This document shows positions 32,939 through 42,606 of a stretch of 64,000 nucleotides of DNA, in pieces. Source of the stretch: Candidatus Polarisedimenticolia bacterium (GTDB lineage: Bacteria > Acidobacteriota > Polarisedimenticolia > Gp22-AA2 > AA152); contig DASYRE010000050.1 of NCBI GenBank assembly GCA_036004685.1, positions 1 to 64,000 on the forward strand, written 5' to 3'. The notes beneath the pieces are model-generated. The model worked only from the letters and a program-made list of their open reading frames with translations, was not told where the DNA came from and did no database searches. A program made the position numbers and the translations under genes. How positions within the stretch are numbered: the stretch's first letter is position 1; each line of letters opens with the position of its first letter.

Positions 32939-34789
32939 ATGCCACCCTTGCGCACCACCCGCCTGCTGTTGCTGAGTCTTTGGATCGCATCCCCCCTCCG
33001 TGCGGCCGAGCCACCGCTGGCGCGCGTCCCGGCGGGCTGGGCGACCCCTGCCGAGGGGAGCGCTTATCGGACGACGCCTCGTTACGAGGAGACGATGGCC
33101 TATCTTCGGCGGCTCTCCAAGGCGGCGCCGAAGGAATTGAGACTACAGACGTTCGGCAAGACGGGCGAGGGCCGAGACCTCGTGGCCGCGGTGGCCTCGA
33201 AGAACGGCGTGTTCGACCCGGAGAAGCTGCACGCCGCGGGCCGCCCCATCGTCATGATCCAGAACGCCATCCACGCCGGGGAGATGGACGGCAAAGACGC
33301 GTGCCTGGCGCTTCTCCGCGACATGCTCGTCACCCGCGAACGGGCCGCCCTGCTGGACAAGGCGGTGGTCGTGATCCTCCCGATCTACAACGCCGACGGC
33401 CACGAGCGGTTCGGCCCTTTCAACCGCATCAACCAGAACGGGCCGGAGGAGATGGGATGGCGGACCCAGTCGCAGAATCTCAACCTCAACCGCGACTACA
33501 TGAAGGCGGACGCGCCGGAGACGCGGGCGTTCCTGAGGCTCTGGAACCGCTGGCGGCCCGATTTCTTCGTGGACGACCACGTCACCGACGGAGCGGACTA
33601 CGCGTACGACGTCACCTACTACCTCGAGACCGGCCCCGAAAGCTGGGCCGCCGCCGCCGATTGGCAAAGGAGCGTCGTGGCGCCGGCGCTGGAGGAAGGC
33701 GTCACCCGGGCGGGGCACGCCATCTCCCCGTTCATCGCGTTGAAGGATGACGCCGATCCGAGCAAGGGGCTGACGAGCTGGCCCTCCACCCCCCGCTTCT
33801 CCACCGGCTACGCGGCGTTGCGGAACCGGCCCGCGCTGCTCGTCGAGATGCACATGCTCAAGGATTACCGGACGCGCGTCACGGGGAATTATGAAATCCT
33901 GCGGGCTCTTCTGGAGCTGCTGAACCGGGACGCGGAGAAGCTCGTGAGAATGAACCGCGCCGCGGACGAGGCGATGATCGCCGCCGGCCGCGCCGGCGCC
34001 TGGGAGCCTTTCCCGATTCGCGTGGAACCGGGGGAGGAGACGAAGAAGATGCCCTATCGGGGGGCGCGCTACCGCCGCAGCCTCAGCGAAGTTTCCGGCT
34101 CGATGCGAATCGAGTATCTGCCGGAGACCGAGGAGACGGAGATTCCCCGTCCCACCGTCCTCAAGGTCAGCCGCTCCGTCCGCCCGCCCGCCGCCTACCT
34201 CGTCCCGGCCCAATGGACGGCGGTCGTCGAGGTGCTCGAAGCCCACGGCTTGAGGCTGCGCCGGCTCGCCTCCCCCTGGACGGGCGAAGTCGAGACCTAC
34301 CGCTGCGAGGGGATGAAGTGGCTGGATCATCCCTACGAGGGACGGCAGGTGCTCTTCGCGCCGCCGGAGAGCCGGACCGGGCAGGCGCAGGAGGGATGCT
34401 CCCCCGTGAAGGAGACTCTGTCCTTCCCGCCCGGGTCGGTCCTCGTCCCTTTGGACCAGCCCGCCGCCAAAGTGGCGATCCACTTCCTGGAGCCGGAGGC
34501 GCCCGATTCGGCGGTGTCCTGGGGGTTCTTCAACGCCGTCTTCGAGCAGAAAGAGTACGCCGAGGCGTACGTGATGGAGAAGCTGGCGCGCGAGATGCTG
34601 GAGAAAGACCCGGCGCTGAGGACGGCGTTCGAGGCGAAGCTGGCCGAGGACAAGGAATTCGCCGCAAGTCCCGAAGCCCGTCTCGCCTTCTTCTACCGCC
34701 GTTCTCCCTGGTGGGACCGGCGGTTCGGACTCTATCCGGTGGCCCGCCTGGAGAGCGTCGACCGCCTCCCGCTGGCGGCCGCGAAGTAG
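32939..34789 (+). CDS. Exported M14-family zinc carboxypeptidase
   Basis: The 616-residue exported metallopeptidase begins at ATG 32939 (GGAGG four bases upstream) with a signal peptide ending LRA-AEP. The M14 fold is recognised by the zinc ligands His112 and Glu115 in NAIHAGEMDG and His214 in DDHVTDG. The conserved NADGHERF and NLNRDYMK segments (substrate-binding Asn/Arg) are present, with a candidate general-base Glu in LLVEMHM. The C-terminal 250 residues form an additional domain seen in large bacterial M14 proteins. It would remove C-terminal residues from peptides outside the cytoplasm, complementing the endopeptidases in this window. Confidence 0.9.
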   Translation: MPPLRTTRLLLLSLWIASPLRAAEPPLARVPAGWATPAEGSAYRTTPRYEETMAYLRRLSKAAPKELRLQTFGKTGEGRDLVAAVASKNGVFDPEKLHAAGRPIVMIQNAIHAGEMDGKDACLALLRDMLVTRERAALLDKAVVVILPIYNADGHERFGPFNRINQNGPEEMGWRTQSQNLNLNRDYMKADAPETRAFLRLWNRWRPDFFVDDHVTDGADYAYDVTYYLETGPESWAAAADWQRSVVAPALEEGVTRAGHAISPFIALKDDADPSKGLTSWPSTPRFSTGYAALRNRPALLVEMHMLKDYRTRVTGNYEILRALLELLNRDAEKLVRMNRAADEAMIAAGRAGAWEPFPIRVEPGEETKKMPYRGARYRRSLSEVSGSMRIEYLPETEETEIPRPTVLKVSRSVRPPAAYLVPAQWTAVVEVLEAHGLRLRRLASPWTGEVETYRCEGMKWLDHPYEGRQVLFAPPESRTGQAQEGCSPVKETLSFPPGSVLVPLDQPAAKVAIHFLEPEAPDSAVSWGFFNAVFEQKEYAEAYVMEKLAREMLEKDPALRTAFEAKLAEDKEFAASPEARLAFFYRRSPWWDRRFGLYPVARLESVDRLPLAAAK

Positions 34790-34793
34790 GACC

Positions 34794-35936
34794 TCAAGGA
34801 AAAGCGTCCGGCCGGGCGCCCTCCGCGATCATCTCGGAGAGCTCCCGATCGTATTCCGGCGCGAGACGGGACCAGGCGAAGCGCATCACGGCCCGGCGAC
34901 CGCCGTCCGGATCCCCCTCCCAGAGATTGCCGGCGTCGAGGCGCCGCGCGAGAAGCTCGAGGGCCCCGGCCAGGTCGCCGGCCCCCCCGGGGTAGAGGAA
35001 GCGTCCTCTCGCCTCCTCCCCGGCGTCCTGGAGGATCTCGGGATAGGCGAGCCGATCGGGCAGCATCGGATACGCGCCGGCGGCGATCGCCTCGGCCACG
35101 CCGATCCCGAAGAAATCGTGCTCCGCGGTCGATACCACGACGTCCGCCTCGAGCAGCGCCGCCCGGTACTCCGTCCGCTCCAGGTATCCCCATCGAAGAA
35201 CCCGGTCGGCGAAGCGACCGCGCCCCCGGTCCAAGGCGGGATCGATCGGGGAGGCGTTGCCGCCGCCGAGGACGGCGATTCGGAAGTCGACGTTCCTCGC
35301 CGCGAGGCGCTCGAGCGCCTCGAAGAAGACGCCGGGCCGCTTCTCGCGCTCCCAGCGCGCCGCCCAGAGGATCCGCAGCGGGCCCGGCTGCCGCCGCGCC
35401 CCGCGGGCCGGGAAGGAATCGATCCCGGGAGGGCGGATCCGGGACTTCTCGCGGATGCGCTCCACCGCGCCGGGACAACGGTGATCCGGCATCCGGCGCA
35501 GCAGCGCCTGCAGCCCGGCGAGAAAGGACTCGAGGTGGAAGGCGGAATTGAACCAGACGCGATCCGCCGCCAGGGCCGCGTTCATGTTCGAGAAGCCGAA
35601 GTGATGGTCCCGCTCCTGATCGTACTCGACGGGATAGGTGATCTGGTTCTCATGGAAATAGAGCAGGGCCGGCAGGCTGCGGACGGACCGCGGCGCGAGA
35701 CCGCGGAATTCGGCCAGGTTCAGCATGTCGGAAGCGACGAGGAGGTCCCAGCTCGCGGCGTCCCCCAGGCCGGCGACCTGGCGGGCCATCGTGTAGGGGG
35801 CGTGGCGCATGCGCCACTTCCACTTCGTGGCCGGCAGGGTTCGGAGCGTCCAGAGGTGGCGGCTGCGCGCCGCCCAATCGTCCAGGAAGGCGCGGTGGCT
35901 GCCGCCGTAATAGGGCTCCAGGGCCAGGATGTTCAT
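34794..35936 (-). CDS. DUF3524 glycosyltransferase, tRNA-queuosine mannosyltransferase-like
   Basis: The 380-residue protein has a GT-B fold. The N-terminal DUF3524 domain (about 1-165) has the diagnostic ILALEPYYGGSHRAFLD, TLPATKWKWRMRHAP and YFHENQITYPV motifs. The C-terminal GT4-like domain (about 195-360) has WAARWEREKRPGVFFEAL and EHDFFGIGVAEAIAAG. In animals the DUF3524 protein GTDC1/QTMAN mannosylates queuosine in tRNA-Asp; bacterial homologues are taken to act similarly, which is inference here. ATG 35936 is chosen; an in-frame start at 35987 would add a non-conserved leader. It diverges from the DUF349 gene with a shared 100-bp promoter region. Confidence 0.85.
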   Translation of the reverse strand: MNILALEPYYGGSHRAFLDDWAARSRHLWTLRTLPATKWKWRMRHAPYTMARQVAGLGDAASWDLLVASDMLNLAEFRGLAPRSVRSLPALLYFHENQITYPVEYDQERDHHFGFSNMNAALAADRVWFNSAFHLESFLAGLQALLRRMPDHRCPGAVERIREKSRIRPPGIDSFPARGARRQPGPLRILWAARWEREKRPGVFFEALERLAARNVDFRIAVLGGGNASPIDPALDRGRGRFADRVLRWGYLERTEYRAALLEADVVVSTAEHDFFGIGVAEAIAAGAYPMLPDRLAYPEILQDAGEEARGRFLYPGGAGDLAGALELLARRLDAGNLWEGDPDGGRRAVMRFAWSRLAPEYDRELSEMIAEGARPDAFP

Positions 35937-35999
35937 CGAAAAACAGCGCCTCCGGCTCGGAGAAGGGAACTCCCCGAGGCATTTCATCCGGACTTTGCG

Positions 36000-36005
36000 T
36001 ATAAT
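36000..36005 (+). promoter_or_regulatory. -10 element of DUF349 gene
   Basis: This is a perfect TATAAT, 32 bp before ATG 36037. No convincing -35 hexamer is found at 16-18 bp. Confidence 0.45.
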
Positions 36006-36036
36006 TCAAGTATCCTCGAATCAGGGGTCGCGAACG

Positions 36037-38820
36037 ATGGGCCTTTTTGACCGGCGCCGCAACGTGCCGGAGTGGAAACATGATGATCCGGCCGTGCGGC
36101 GAGCAGCGGTGGCCGACTTGAACGACCCGGCCCTGCTTGCCGAGGTGGCGCGGACCGACGGCGACGAGCGGGTGCGCGAAGAAGCCGTCGGAGTCCTCCA
36201 CGGCCTGGCGCTGGAGGGGGATCTCGACACCGCCTGGGCGGCGCTGGAGGGCCTCGTCGAGCGGCGGCATCTCGTTTCGGTCGCCCGTTCTTCCGTGAAC
36301 GAGGCGGTCAGCCGCGAGGCCCTGGAGAGGCTGCAGGATCCGAGGGCCTTGGGTAGCGTGGCCCGACACGGCCGCCACGTCGGCGTCTGCCTGGCGGCGC
36401 TCCGGGGAATCGCCGACGCCGCGGAGCTGGCTTCGGTGGCCCGCAAGAGCGACCACTCCGAGGTCGCCCTCGCGGCGCTGGATCGGATCGCCTCCCTCGA
36501 CCCTTCCTCCCACGAGGGCACCTCGCTCGAAGACATCCTGGCTCCGGTCGCCGAGCGGGCGAAAGACAAACAGGCCGCCAAGAAGGCGCGCGCCATGCTG
36601 GCCTCCGGCCGGACGGAGCGCGCCGCGGAATCGTCCCGCCCGGGCACCGACCGGCGCCGGCAAATCGAGATCTGCGGAAGGATGGAGGAGCTCGCGCAGT
36701 CGGAGGGGTCGAGCAGCCTCGCGGCCGGGATTGCCGAAGTACGGGAAGCCTGGATCGATCTCCTTCCCGACGTCGACGACGATGTCGCCGAGCGCTTTCA
36801 ACAGGCGCTCCACGCCGCGCGGGAGCGGCTGGTCCGGAACCAGACGGAGCTCGAGGAGCGGCGCAAGCGCGAGCAGGCCGAGGAGGAGTTCGCCGCCCGG
36901 AACATCGCGCCGCGGCGGGCCCTGTGCGAAAAGCTCGAACAAGCCCTCCCGCCGCAGGCCGAAGAGGCGCTCCGCGAGGCCCGCTTCGAATGGGATCGTC
37001 TCGGCTTCCTGGCGACCGAGGAGGGCGAGGCGCTGCAGCGGCGCTTCGACGCCGCGGCGAGCGCCTGCGAATCCCGCCTGGGCGCGTGGCGATCGGAGCA
37101 AACGGCGGAGAAGGTGCAGCAAGAGAAGGAAGAGGCGCGCCGGCAGAAGGAGCAGCGCAGCGAGGAGAACCGGCAGAGACTGTCGGGTCTCGTCGCGGAG
37201 GGGGAAAGGCTGGCCCGCGCCGAGAAACCTTCCCTCAAGGCGCTGACCCGCGCCATGAAGCAGATCCAGTCTGCCCTGGACGAGCCCGGCCCGCTCGCCT
37301 CGCGCTCCGAGCAGTCCGCCCTCGAGAAGCGGATCAAGGCGATCCAGGCCGATCTCATGCCGAAGTTCCTCGAGGCGAAGAACCGCGAGGACTGGGAGCG
37401 CTGGGCCAATACCGGCGTCCAGGAGGATCTCTGCGCGCAGGCGGAAGCGTTGCGCGGGCTCGACTCGCCGCTGGAGGCGGCCCGCCGGTTCGCGCCGCTC
37501 CAGGAGCAATGGAACAAGGCGAGCCGCGCGTCCGGAGACCGGGCCCAGGACATCTGGACGCGCTTCAAGGCGATCCGGGACGCGATCCGGACCCGCGAAG
37601 AGGAGTTCCGGCAGGAGCAGTATTCCAAGAAAGAGGCGCTGTGCGCCAAGGCGGAGGCGCTCGCGGAGTCGACCGACTGGATCAAGACGGCCACGGAGCT
37701 CCAGGCCCTGCAGTCGGAATGGAAGACCCTGGGACCCTCGCGGCCTTCCCGGGACCGGGCGATTTGGGAGCGTTTCCGCAAGGCCTGCGACACTTTCTTC
37801 ACCCGCCGCAAGGAGAACCTGAAGCAGCGCCGGCACGAGATGGCCGCGAACCGGGAAGCGAAGCTGTCGCTGTGCGCCCAGGCCGAGGCGCAGGCCGATT
37901 CGTCCGACTGGCAGGCGACGGCCGCGGCCCTCAAGAAGCTGCAAGCCGACTGGAAGGCGATCGGGCCGGTCAGCCGCAGGGAGTCCGAGCTTCTCTGGCA
38001 GCGATTCCGCGCGGCGTGCGATCGGTTCTTCGAGCGCTACAAGCGGCGCGGCGACATCGAAAAAGCGGCCCGGACGGCCGAGCTCGAGGCCCTCATCGCG
38101 GAGCTCGAAGCGCACCTTCCCGGAGGAGAGCGCGCGCCGGCCGGCCCTCCCGAGGGGCTTCAGCATCTCCTGAGCTCCGCTGTGGATCGCTGGAAGCAGG
38201 CGAGCGTCCCGCCCCGGGAGAGGACCGCCGAGCTGGAGGATCGCTTCCGCGACGCCCTGGATCGCCTCGTGCTCGCCTATCCCGAGTCGGTGCGCGGCTC
38301 GGCGTGGGACGTGAGCGAAAACGTCCGGAAGCTGGAGGAGCTCTGCGGGCGCGTGGAGAAGCTCGCGACGCCGGGCCTGCCGGCCGTGGAAAGCGGCGCG
38401 TCGCCGGCCGAGCGGCTGGCGGCCCATTGGGTGGACGCCATGGCCGCCAACACGATTGGCGGAGGTGCGAAGAAGGACGAGTCGAAATCCCGGGCGGCCG
38501 CCGAGGAGGCCCGGAGTGCCCAGGCGCTCTGGCAGCGGGCCGGCTACGTCCCCGCCAGGCTTCGGGCCGATCTCACGGCCCGCTTCGAGCAGGCCTGCCG
38601 CCGCATTCTGGGAGACGCCGAGCCGAAGCGTCCCGCGGAGGCCGCCCGCCGCACGGGAGATCCAGCGCGCCGGCCGGCGCGCCGCCCCGAGACGGCCGCC
38701 GCCCCGGGCTCGGAGCCGGAGGCCCCGCCTACTTCAGCGGCACCAGAGGACGAGGACGCACCGGCGGCGCAGGGAGGAGAACCGGGGGGTTCTTCGCGAT
38801 TCTCTCCAGGAGATCCTTGA
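36037..38820 (+). CDS. DUF349/HEAT-repeat cytosolic protein
   Basis: This is a 927-residue soluble protein. Residues 1-190 are HEAT-like repeats (DPAVRRAAVADLNDPALLAEVAR, ERVREEAVG). The centre and C-terminal half contain several DUF349 repeats with a W-K-x-I/L-GP signature (LQSEWKTLGPSRPSRDRAIWERF, LQADWKAIGPVSRRESELLWQRF) in long coiled helices with many Glu/Arg/Ala. ATG 36037 follows AGGGG. DUF349 proteins are cytosolic and bind RNA or chaperone clients in the few studied cases; the function here is unknown. The extreme C-terminus is Pro/Ala-rich and overlaps the convergent tricorn gene by 92 bp. Confidence 0.85.
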   Translation: MGLFDRRRNVPEWKHDDPAVRRAAVADLNDPALLAEVARTDGDERVREEAVGVLHGLALEGDLDTAWAALEGLVERRHLVSVARSSVNEAVSREALERLQDPRALGSVARHGRHVGVCLAALRGIADAAELASVARKSDHSEVALAALDRIASLDPSSHEGTSLEDILAPVAERAKDKQAAKKARAMLASGRTERAAESSRPGTDRRRQIEICGRMEELAQSEGSSSLAAGIAEVREAWIDLLPDVDDDVAERFQQALHAARERLVRNQTELEERRKREQAEEEFAARNIAPRRALCEKLEQALPPQAEEALREARFEWDRLGFLATEEGEALQRRFDAAASACESRLGAWRSEQTAEKVQQEKEEARRQKEQRSEENRQRLSGLVAEGERLARAEKPSLKALTRAMKQIQSALDEPGPLASRSEQSALEKRIKAIQADLMPKFLEAKNREDWERWANTGVQEDLCAQAEALRGLDSPLEAARRFAPLQEQWNKASRASGDRAQDIWTRFKAIRDAIRTREEEFRQEQYSKKEALCAKAEALAESTDWIKTATELQALQSEWKTLGPSRPSRDRAIWERFRKACDTFFTRRKENLKQRRHEMAANREAKLSLCAQAEAQADSSDWQATAAALKKLQADWKAIGPVSRRESELLWQRFRAACDRFFERYKRRGDIEKAARTAELEALIAELEAHLPGGERAPAGPPEGLQHLLSSAVDRWKQASVPPRERTAELEDRFRDALDRLVLAYPESVRGSAWDVSENVRKLEELCGRVEKLATPGLPAVESGASPAERLAAHWVDAMAANTIGGGAKKDESKSRAAAEEARSAQALWQRAGYVPARLRADLTARFEQACRRILGDAEPKRPAEAARRTGDPARRPARRPETAAAPGSEPEAPPTSAAPEDEDAPAAQGGEPGGSSRFSPGDP

Positions 38821-41800
38821 TCGCGTAATCGAGCTGCACGTCCTTGCCGTGCAGGAATCCGTCGGGCCCAAGGTCAAGCTGAACGTCGGGATCGACGCCG
38901 TGACCTTCGATCATCCAGTCCTTTCCGCGCGGATCCCACCCTCCGAATTCGGGCTGCGTCGTGACCCCGCCGTCCCGGAATTTCTTGTCGCCGCGAAACC
39001 CGACCCATCCCCCCCAGGTCCGGGTGCCGATCACCGGCCCCAGCTTGAAGTCCTTGAATTCCTGCGCCAGCGTCTCGCAATCGCTGCCGCCCTGGCGGTT
39101 GATCAAGACCGCCATCGCCCGGTTGGAGGTGCGATCTGGGGTCGTCGCGATACCGCCGTAGCGGCTGCCTCCGACCGAAAGGAGCTTCCGGTCGAGATGG
39201 GCGACGATCATCGGCGCCACGAATCCTCCGTGGTTCCACCGGTCGTCGATGATCAGCCCCTCCTTCCTCCATTGCGGCGGGTAGTCGCGGGCGAACTGCC
39301 GGAGCCCCATGCCCCCCATGTCGTAGAGGTGAAGGTACCCGATCTTCCCGTGACTCATCTTGTCCACGTACTCGCGGTTCTCCCGGATCCATGTGGCGTA
39401 GCGGATCGGGATGTCGTTCGGAACGGGCTTGACGACGATCCGCCTCGCCCCCTGCAGCTTCGGCGCGTCGTTCACCGATAATTCCACTTCCACGCCGGCG
39501 CGGTTCGCCAGCCGCCGCAGGTAGTCCTCCCCCTTGACCAGTGGCTTCCCGTCGATGGCGACGAGCCACGTCCCCGCCCGGACCTTGAGGTCCGGCCGGG
39601 CGAGCGGGGAGGAAGTTCCCGGAGTCGGATAGTCGCCGTCGTAGATCTTGGCGATCCGCCAGAACCCGGTCGCCGGATCGTAGTCGAGGTCGGCGCCCAG
39701 CAATCCGGTCCCCACCGTCTTCCCGCGGTGCAGGTCGCCTCCCCAATGGTAGGCGTGGCCGACGCTCAGCTCGCCGAGCATCTCCCCGAGCAGGTCCTCC
39801 AGATCGTCGCGCGAGGCCATCCGATCGGCCAGCGTCCCGTATTGTTTCCAGACGCCCTCCCAATCGACGCCGTGCATCCGGGAATCGTAGAAAAAGTCCC
39901 TCTGGAGCCTCCAGGCCTCCCGGAGCATCTGCTGCCACTCCTGGCGCGGGTTGATGCGGACCGTCCAGCCCTCGAGGTCGATGCGGTTGCTTTCGCTGTC
40001 GGGGTCGTCGGGATCGGGCTTCGGGGCGGTGGCCGCTCCCGCCTCGACCCTGAAGAAGCCCGCTTTCGTGCGATAGACCAGGACCTCGCCGTTGCCGGAG
40101 ACGTCGTATCCCAGGACCTTGGAGGCCAGCGTCGTCGCTTTCTCCTTCTCCAGGTCGTAGGTCTTGAGATCGGCGGGCTGCTCGTCGTCATCGTCGTCCT
40201 CGCCCTCGGGCGGCATCATCCCCTGGGTCTCGAAGCTCAGATAATGGAGCTTCCCTTCCACGGCGCGCAGGGCGTCATAGGCTCCGGGCGCCACCGGGAC
40301 TTCCGCGACGCGGCCGGCGATCCCCTCGAAGTCGATCCGGATGGGCGACGCCGCTTTCTCTTTCGCCTTCCCCTTCTTCGAATCCTGCTTTTCCTTCTTC
40401 TTGGAGGCGTCGGAGTCGTCCTTCTTCTCCTCGGCAGGGGTCAGGTCGCTGCGCGGCGCGAATGGGAGCTTGCCGTCAGTCTGCAGCGCGACCACCACGG
40501 GCAGGGAGGATTTGCTGATGATGAAGCGGGCCTCGAGCCGGTCGAGGTAGGGATTGATGAAGCGATCGGCGAGGAAGTAGAGGTATTGGCCTTCCGGATC
40601 CCACGCGGGGGAATAGGCATTGAACATCGGGTCGCTGATCTCATGGCTCTTGCGCGTCTGGCTGTCCCAGATCTTCACTTGATTCAGGCCGTTCTCCAGG
40701 AGGACCGCGTAGGCGAGGTAGCGGCTGTCGGGAGACCAGTCGTAAGAGCGGATCTCCCATTGCCCGCGGTCCACGACGATCGGCGTCCCGCCCGTCGACT
40801 CGGAGACCTGGAGGCGGCACTTCTCGTCGCCCCAGGCGAGCTTGCGGCCATCCGGGGACCAGGCGGGCGGATAGTGCCAGCCGGGCTCGACGCGGCCGAC
40901 CTGCCGGGGCTCCGCGCCGTTGTCCGAGGCGTGCAGAAGAAGCTGCTCCTCCCCCTTCACCTCGGTCCATGCCGCGATCGTCTTCCCGTCGGGAGCGAAG
41001 GCGGGGAACTTGGTGCGGGCGAGGCTGTCCTCGGTGACGCGGCGGATGAGACCCTTCTTCTTCGTGCGGGTGACGAACAAATCGCCCCGCGTCTCCAGGA
41101 CGATGCGCTCTCCGTCCCGCGACAGACCCCAGGATTCGAGCGTGGCCATCGGATCCGCGAAGCGCTCGCGCACCTGAAGGCGGTCGCTCGGCAGCTGAAC
41201 GGAGACCTGGGAGTTCTTTCCCGAGGCCAGGTCGTACGACCAGAGATCCATCTTGTGCTGATAGACGATCCGGCCGTCTCCGAGCGAAGGCCACCGGACG
41301 TCGTAGTCGTCGAACGTGGTCAGGCGCTTCACGTCGGAGCCGTCGGGCTTCATCGAAGCGAGGTTGGGGCGCCCCCAGCGATCGGTGAGGAAGTAGATCC
41401 GGCCGTCGTCCGCCCACATCGGATAGGCGTCCTTGCCGTCGTATTTCGTGACCTCGGTGAAGGCGAGCGGCTCGACGGTGCCGATGTAGATCTGCTCCGC
41501 CTGCCCCCCCTTGTAACGCTTCCAGTTGTGGAACTCGAGCCCGAACTTCTGCATGGCGATGCGGCGGCCCTTCGGCTCGAAGCTGAGCCAGGCGGCCGGT
41601 TCCAGGGGGATCATCCGCGGGATTCCGCCCTCCGCGGGCACGGCGTAGACCCGGAAATCGGAATGGGGATGGTCCCGCCGGCTGCGGAAGAGGATCTTGC
41701 CGTCGTTCGTCCAGCCGAGCGCCTGGTCGGGCATCGGGTGGAAGGTCAGGCGGCGGGGCTCGCCGCCGGCGGAGGACATCACGTAGACGTCGTCGTTACC

Positions 41801-42085
41801 TTCGTATTGCGCGGTGAAGGCGATCAGCTTGCCGTCGGGAGAGAGGTGAGGGAATTTCTCCTCGCCTTCGTAGGCGGTGAGGCGCGTCGCGATCCCTCCT
41901 CCCGCCGGGATCTTCCACAGATCGCCCTCGGAGGCGAAGACGATGATGCCGCCTCCCTGGCTCGGATAGCGATAGAAGCCGTCCACGGGGACGTCCGCCC
42001 CGCGCGCGGGCGAGGCCTGGGGCATAAGGATGAAAAGGAGCAGCGAAGCGACGGCGAAGATACGGAGCGGGGGGGGAGCGATCAC
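38729..42085 (-). CDS. Exported tricorn-like S41 protease
   Basis: The 1118-residue protein starts at GTG 42085, with GGAGG four bases upstream and a signal peptide (LRIFAVASLLLFILMPQASPARGA). Two beta-propellers follow (about 35-330 and 340-720) with blades such as HLSPDGKLIAFTAQYEGND and WSPDSRYLAYAV. An acidic/Lys-rich insert at about 555-600 interrupts the second. A core domain comes next, with a PDZ at about 860-940. The C-terminal S41 catalytic domain has YLHLYDMGGMG and GLIIDDRWNHGG, and the nucleophile lies in NRQGGSDCETLAQEF. It degrades oligopeptides in concert with aminopeptidases. An upstream in-frame ATG (42169) lacks a ribosome site. Confidence 0.92.
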   Translation of the reverse strand: MIAPPPLRIFAVASLLLFILMPQASPARGADVPVDGFYRYPSQGGGIIVFASEGDLWKIPAGGGIATRLTAYEGEEKFPHLSPDGKLIAFTAQYEGNDDVYVMSSAGGEPRRLTFHPMPDQALGWTNDGKILFRSRRDHPHSDFRVYAVPAEGGIPRMIPLEPAAWLSFEPKGRRIAMQKFGLEFHNWKRYKGGQAEQIYIGTVEPLAFTEVTKYDGKDAYPMWADDGRIYFLTDRWGRPNLASMKPDGSDVKRLTTFDDYDVRWPSLGDGRIVYQHKMDLWSYDLASGKNSQVSVQLPSDRLQVRERFADPMATLESWGLSRDGERIVLETRGDLFVTRTKKKGLIRRVTEDSLARTKFPAFAPDGKTIAAWTEVKGEEQLLLHASDNGAEPRQVGRVEPGWHYPPAWSPDGRKLAWGDEKCRLQVSESTGGTPIVVDRGQWEIRSYDWSPDSRYLAYAVLLENGLNQVKIWDSQTRKSHEISDPMFNAYSPAWDPEGQYLYFLADRFINPYLDRLEARFIISKSSLPVVVALQTDGKLPFAPRSDLTPAEEKKDDSDASKKKEKQDSKKGKAKEKAASPIRIDFEGIAGRVAEVPVAPGAYDALRAVEGKLHYLSFETQGMMPPEGEDDDDDEQPADLKTYDLEKEKATTLASKVLGYDVSGNGEVLVYRTKAGFFRVEAGAATAPKPDPDDPDSESNRIDLEGWTVRINPRQEWQQMLREAWRLQRDFFYDSRMHGVDWEGVWKQYGTLADRMASRDDLEDLLGEMLGELSVGHAYHWGGDLHRGKTVGTGLLGADLDYDPATGFWRIAKIYDGDYPTPGTSSPLARPDLKVRAGTWLVAIDGKPLVKGEDYLRRLANRAGVEVELSVNDAPKLQGARRIVVKPVPNDIPIRYATWIRENREYVDKMSHGKIGYLHLYDMGGMGLRQFARDYPPQWRKEGLIIDDRWNHGGFVAPMIVAHLDRKLLSVGGSRYGGIATTPDRTSNRAMAVLINRQGGSDCETLAQEFKDFKLGPVIGTRTWGGWVGFRGDKKFRDGGVTTQPEFGGWDPRGKDWMIEGHGVDPDVQLDLGPDGFLHGKDVQLDYAIKDLLERIAKNPPVLLPAPPVRPRPLVPLK

Positions 42086-42252
42086 GTGTCCTCCGGTTGG
42101 AAATGCCGGCATTCTATCCGAGGCGGGAGAGTTGTGAAAGTGGGGTTGGCGTCCGGGATTCCACGCCACGCGCGGAGACGCGTCACCGCCACGCGCCGCG
42201 CCGGGCCCGTCGGGCTCGGCGCGGCGAGGAGGAGAGTGCTCTTTGGGGGAGG

Positions 42253-42606
42253 CTAGCTCTTCTTGACTTTCTGGAGGTTGGCCAGGATCTGATCGATACG
42301 GCGGCTGTCCGCGGGCGTCGGGTGGTTTTTCTGCATCTCGAGCAGCTCGGCCTCGATCCGATCGAGCTCTTCGAGGGCGGCCCGGGCGCTCGCGGTGGTG
42401 TCGGCGCCGGTCAATCCGGCGCTGCGGCTCGCCTGATAGTAATCATGGGTCGCGCTGACGAACTCTCCCTCGAGACGGGCGAGGTTCCTGCCCTCGGCGG
42501 AGAGCGGGGTGGTCGGGATGAGAGCCGCCTCTCCCGTCGTGATCCAGTTGAAGGCGATCAGGCCCAAAAGCCCGGCGAACACTCCGATGAGGACCTTTTT
42601 GCTCAT
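42253..42606 (-). CDS. Small membrane-anchored protein
   Basis: The 117-residue product starts at ATG 42606 with GGGAG five bases upstream. A single hydrophobic segment (SKKVLIGVFAGLLGLIAFNWI) acts as signal anchor. The rest is two helices with heptad-like spacing (about 45-75 and 85-110), suggesting a coiled coil in the periplasm. I recognise no family. It is transcribed toward the tricorn-like gene, 168 bp away, and could share its transcript. Confidence 0.65.
   Translation of the reverse strand: MSKKVLIGVFAGLLGLIAFNWITTGEAALIPTTPLSAEGRNLARLEGEFVSATHDYYQASRSAGLTGADTTASARAALEELDRIEAELLEMQKNHPTPADSRRIDQILANLQKVKKS

Noticed and set aside
36924-38828. 634-codon plus-strand frame overlapping the DUF349 gene
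   Set aside because: Same strand, different frame inside a clear DUF349 gene; Arg/Gly/Ala/Pro-rich translation without motifs.
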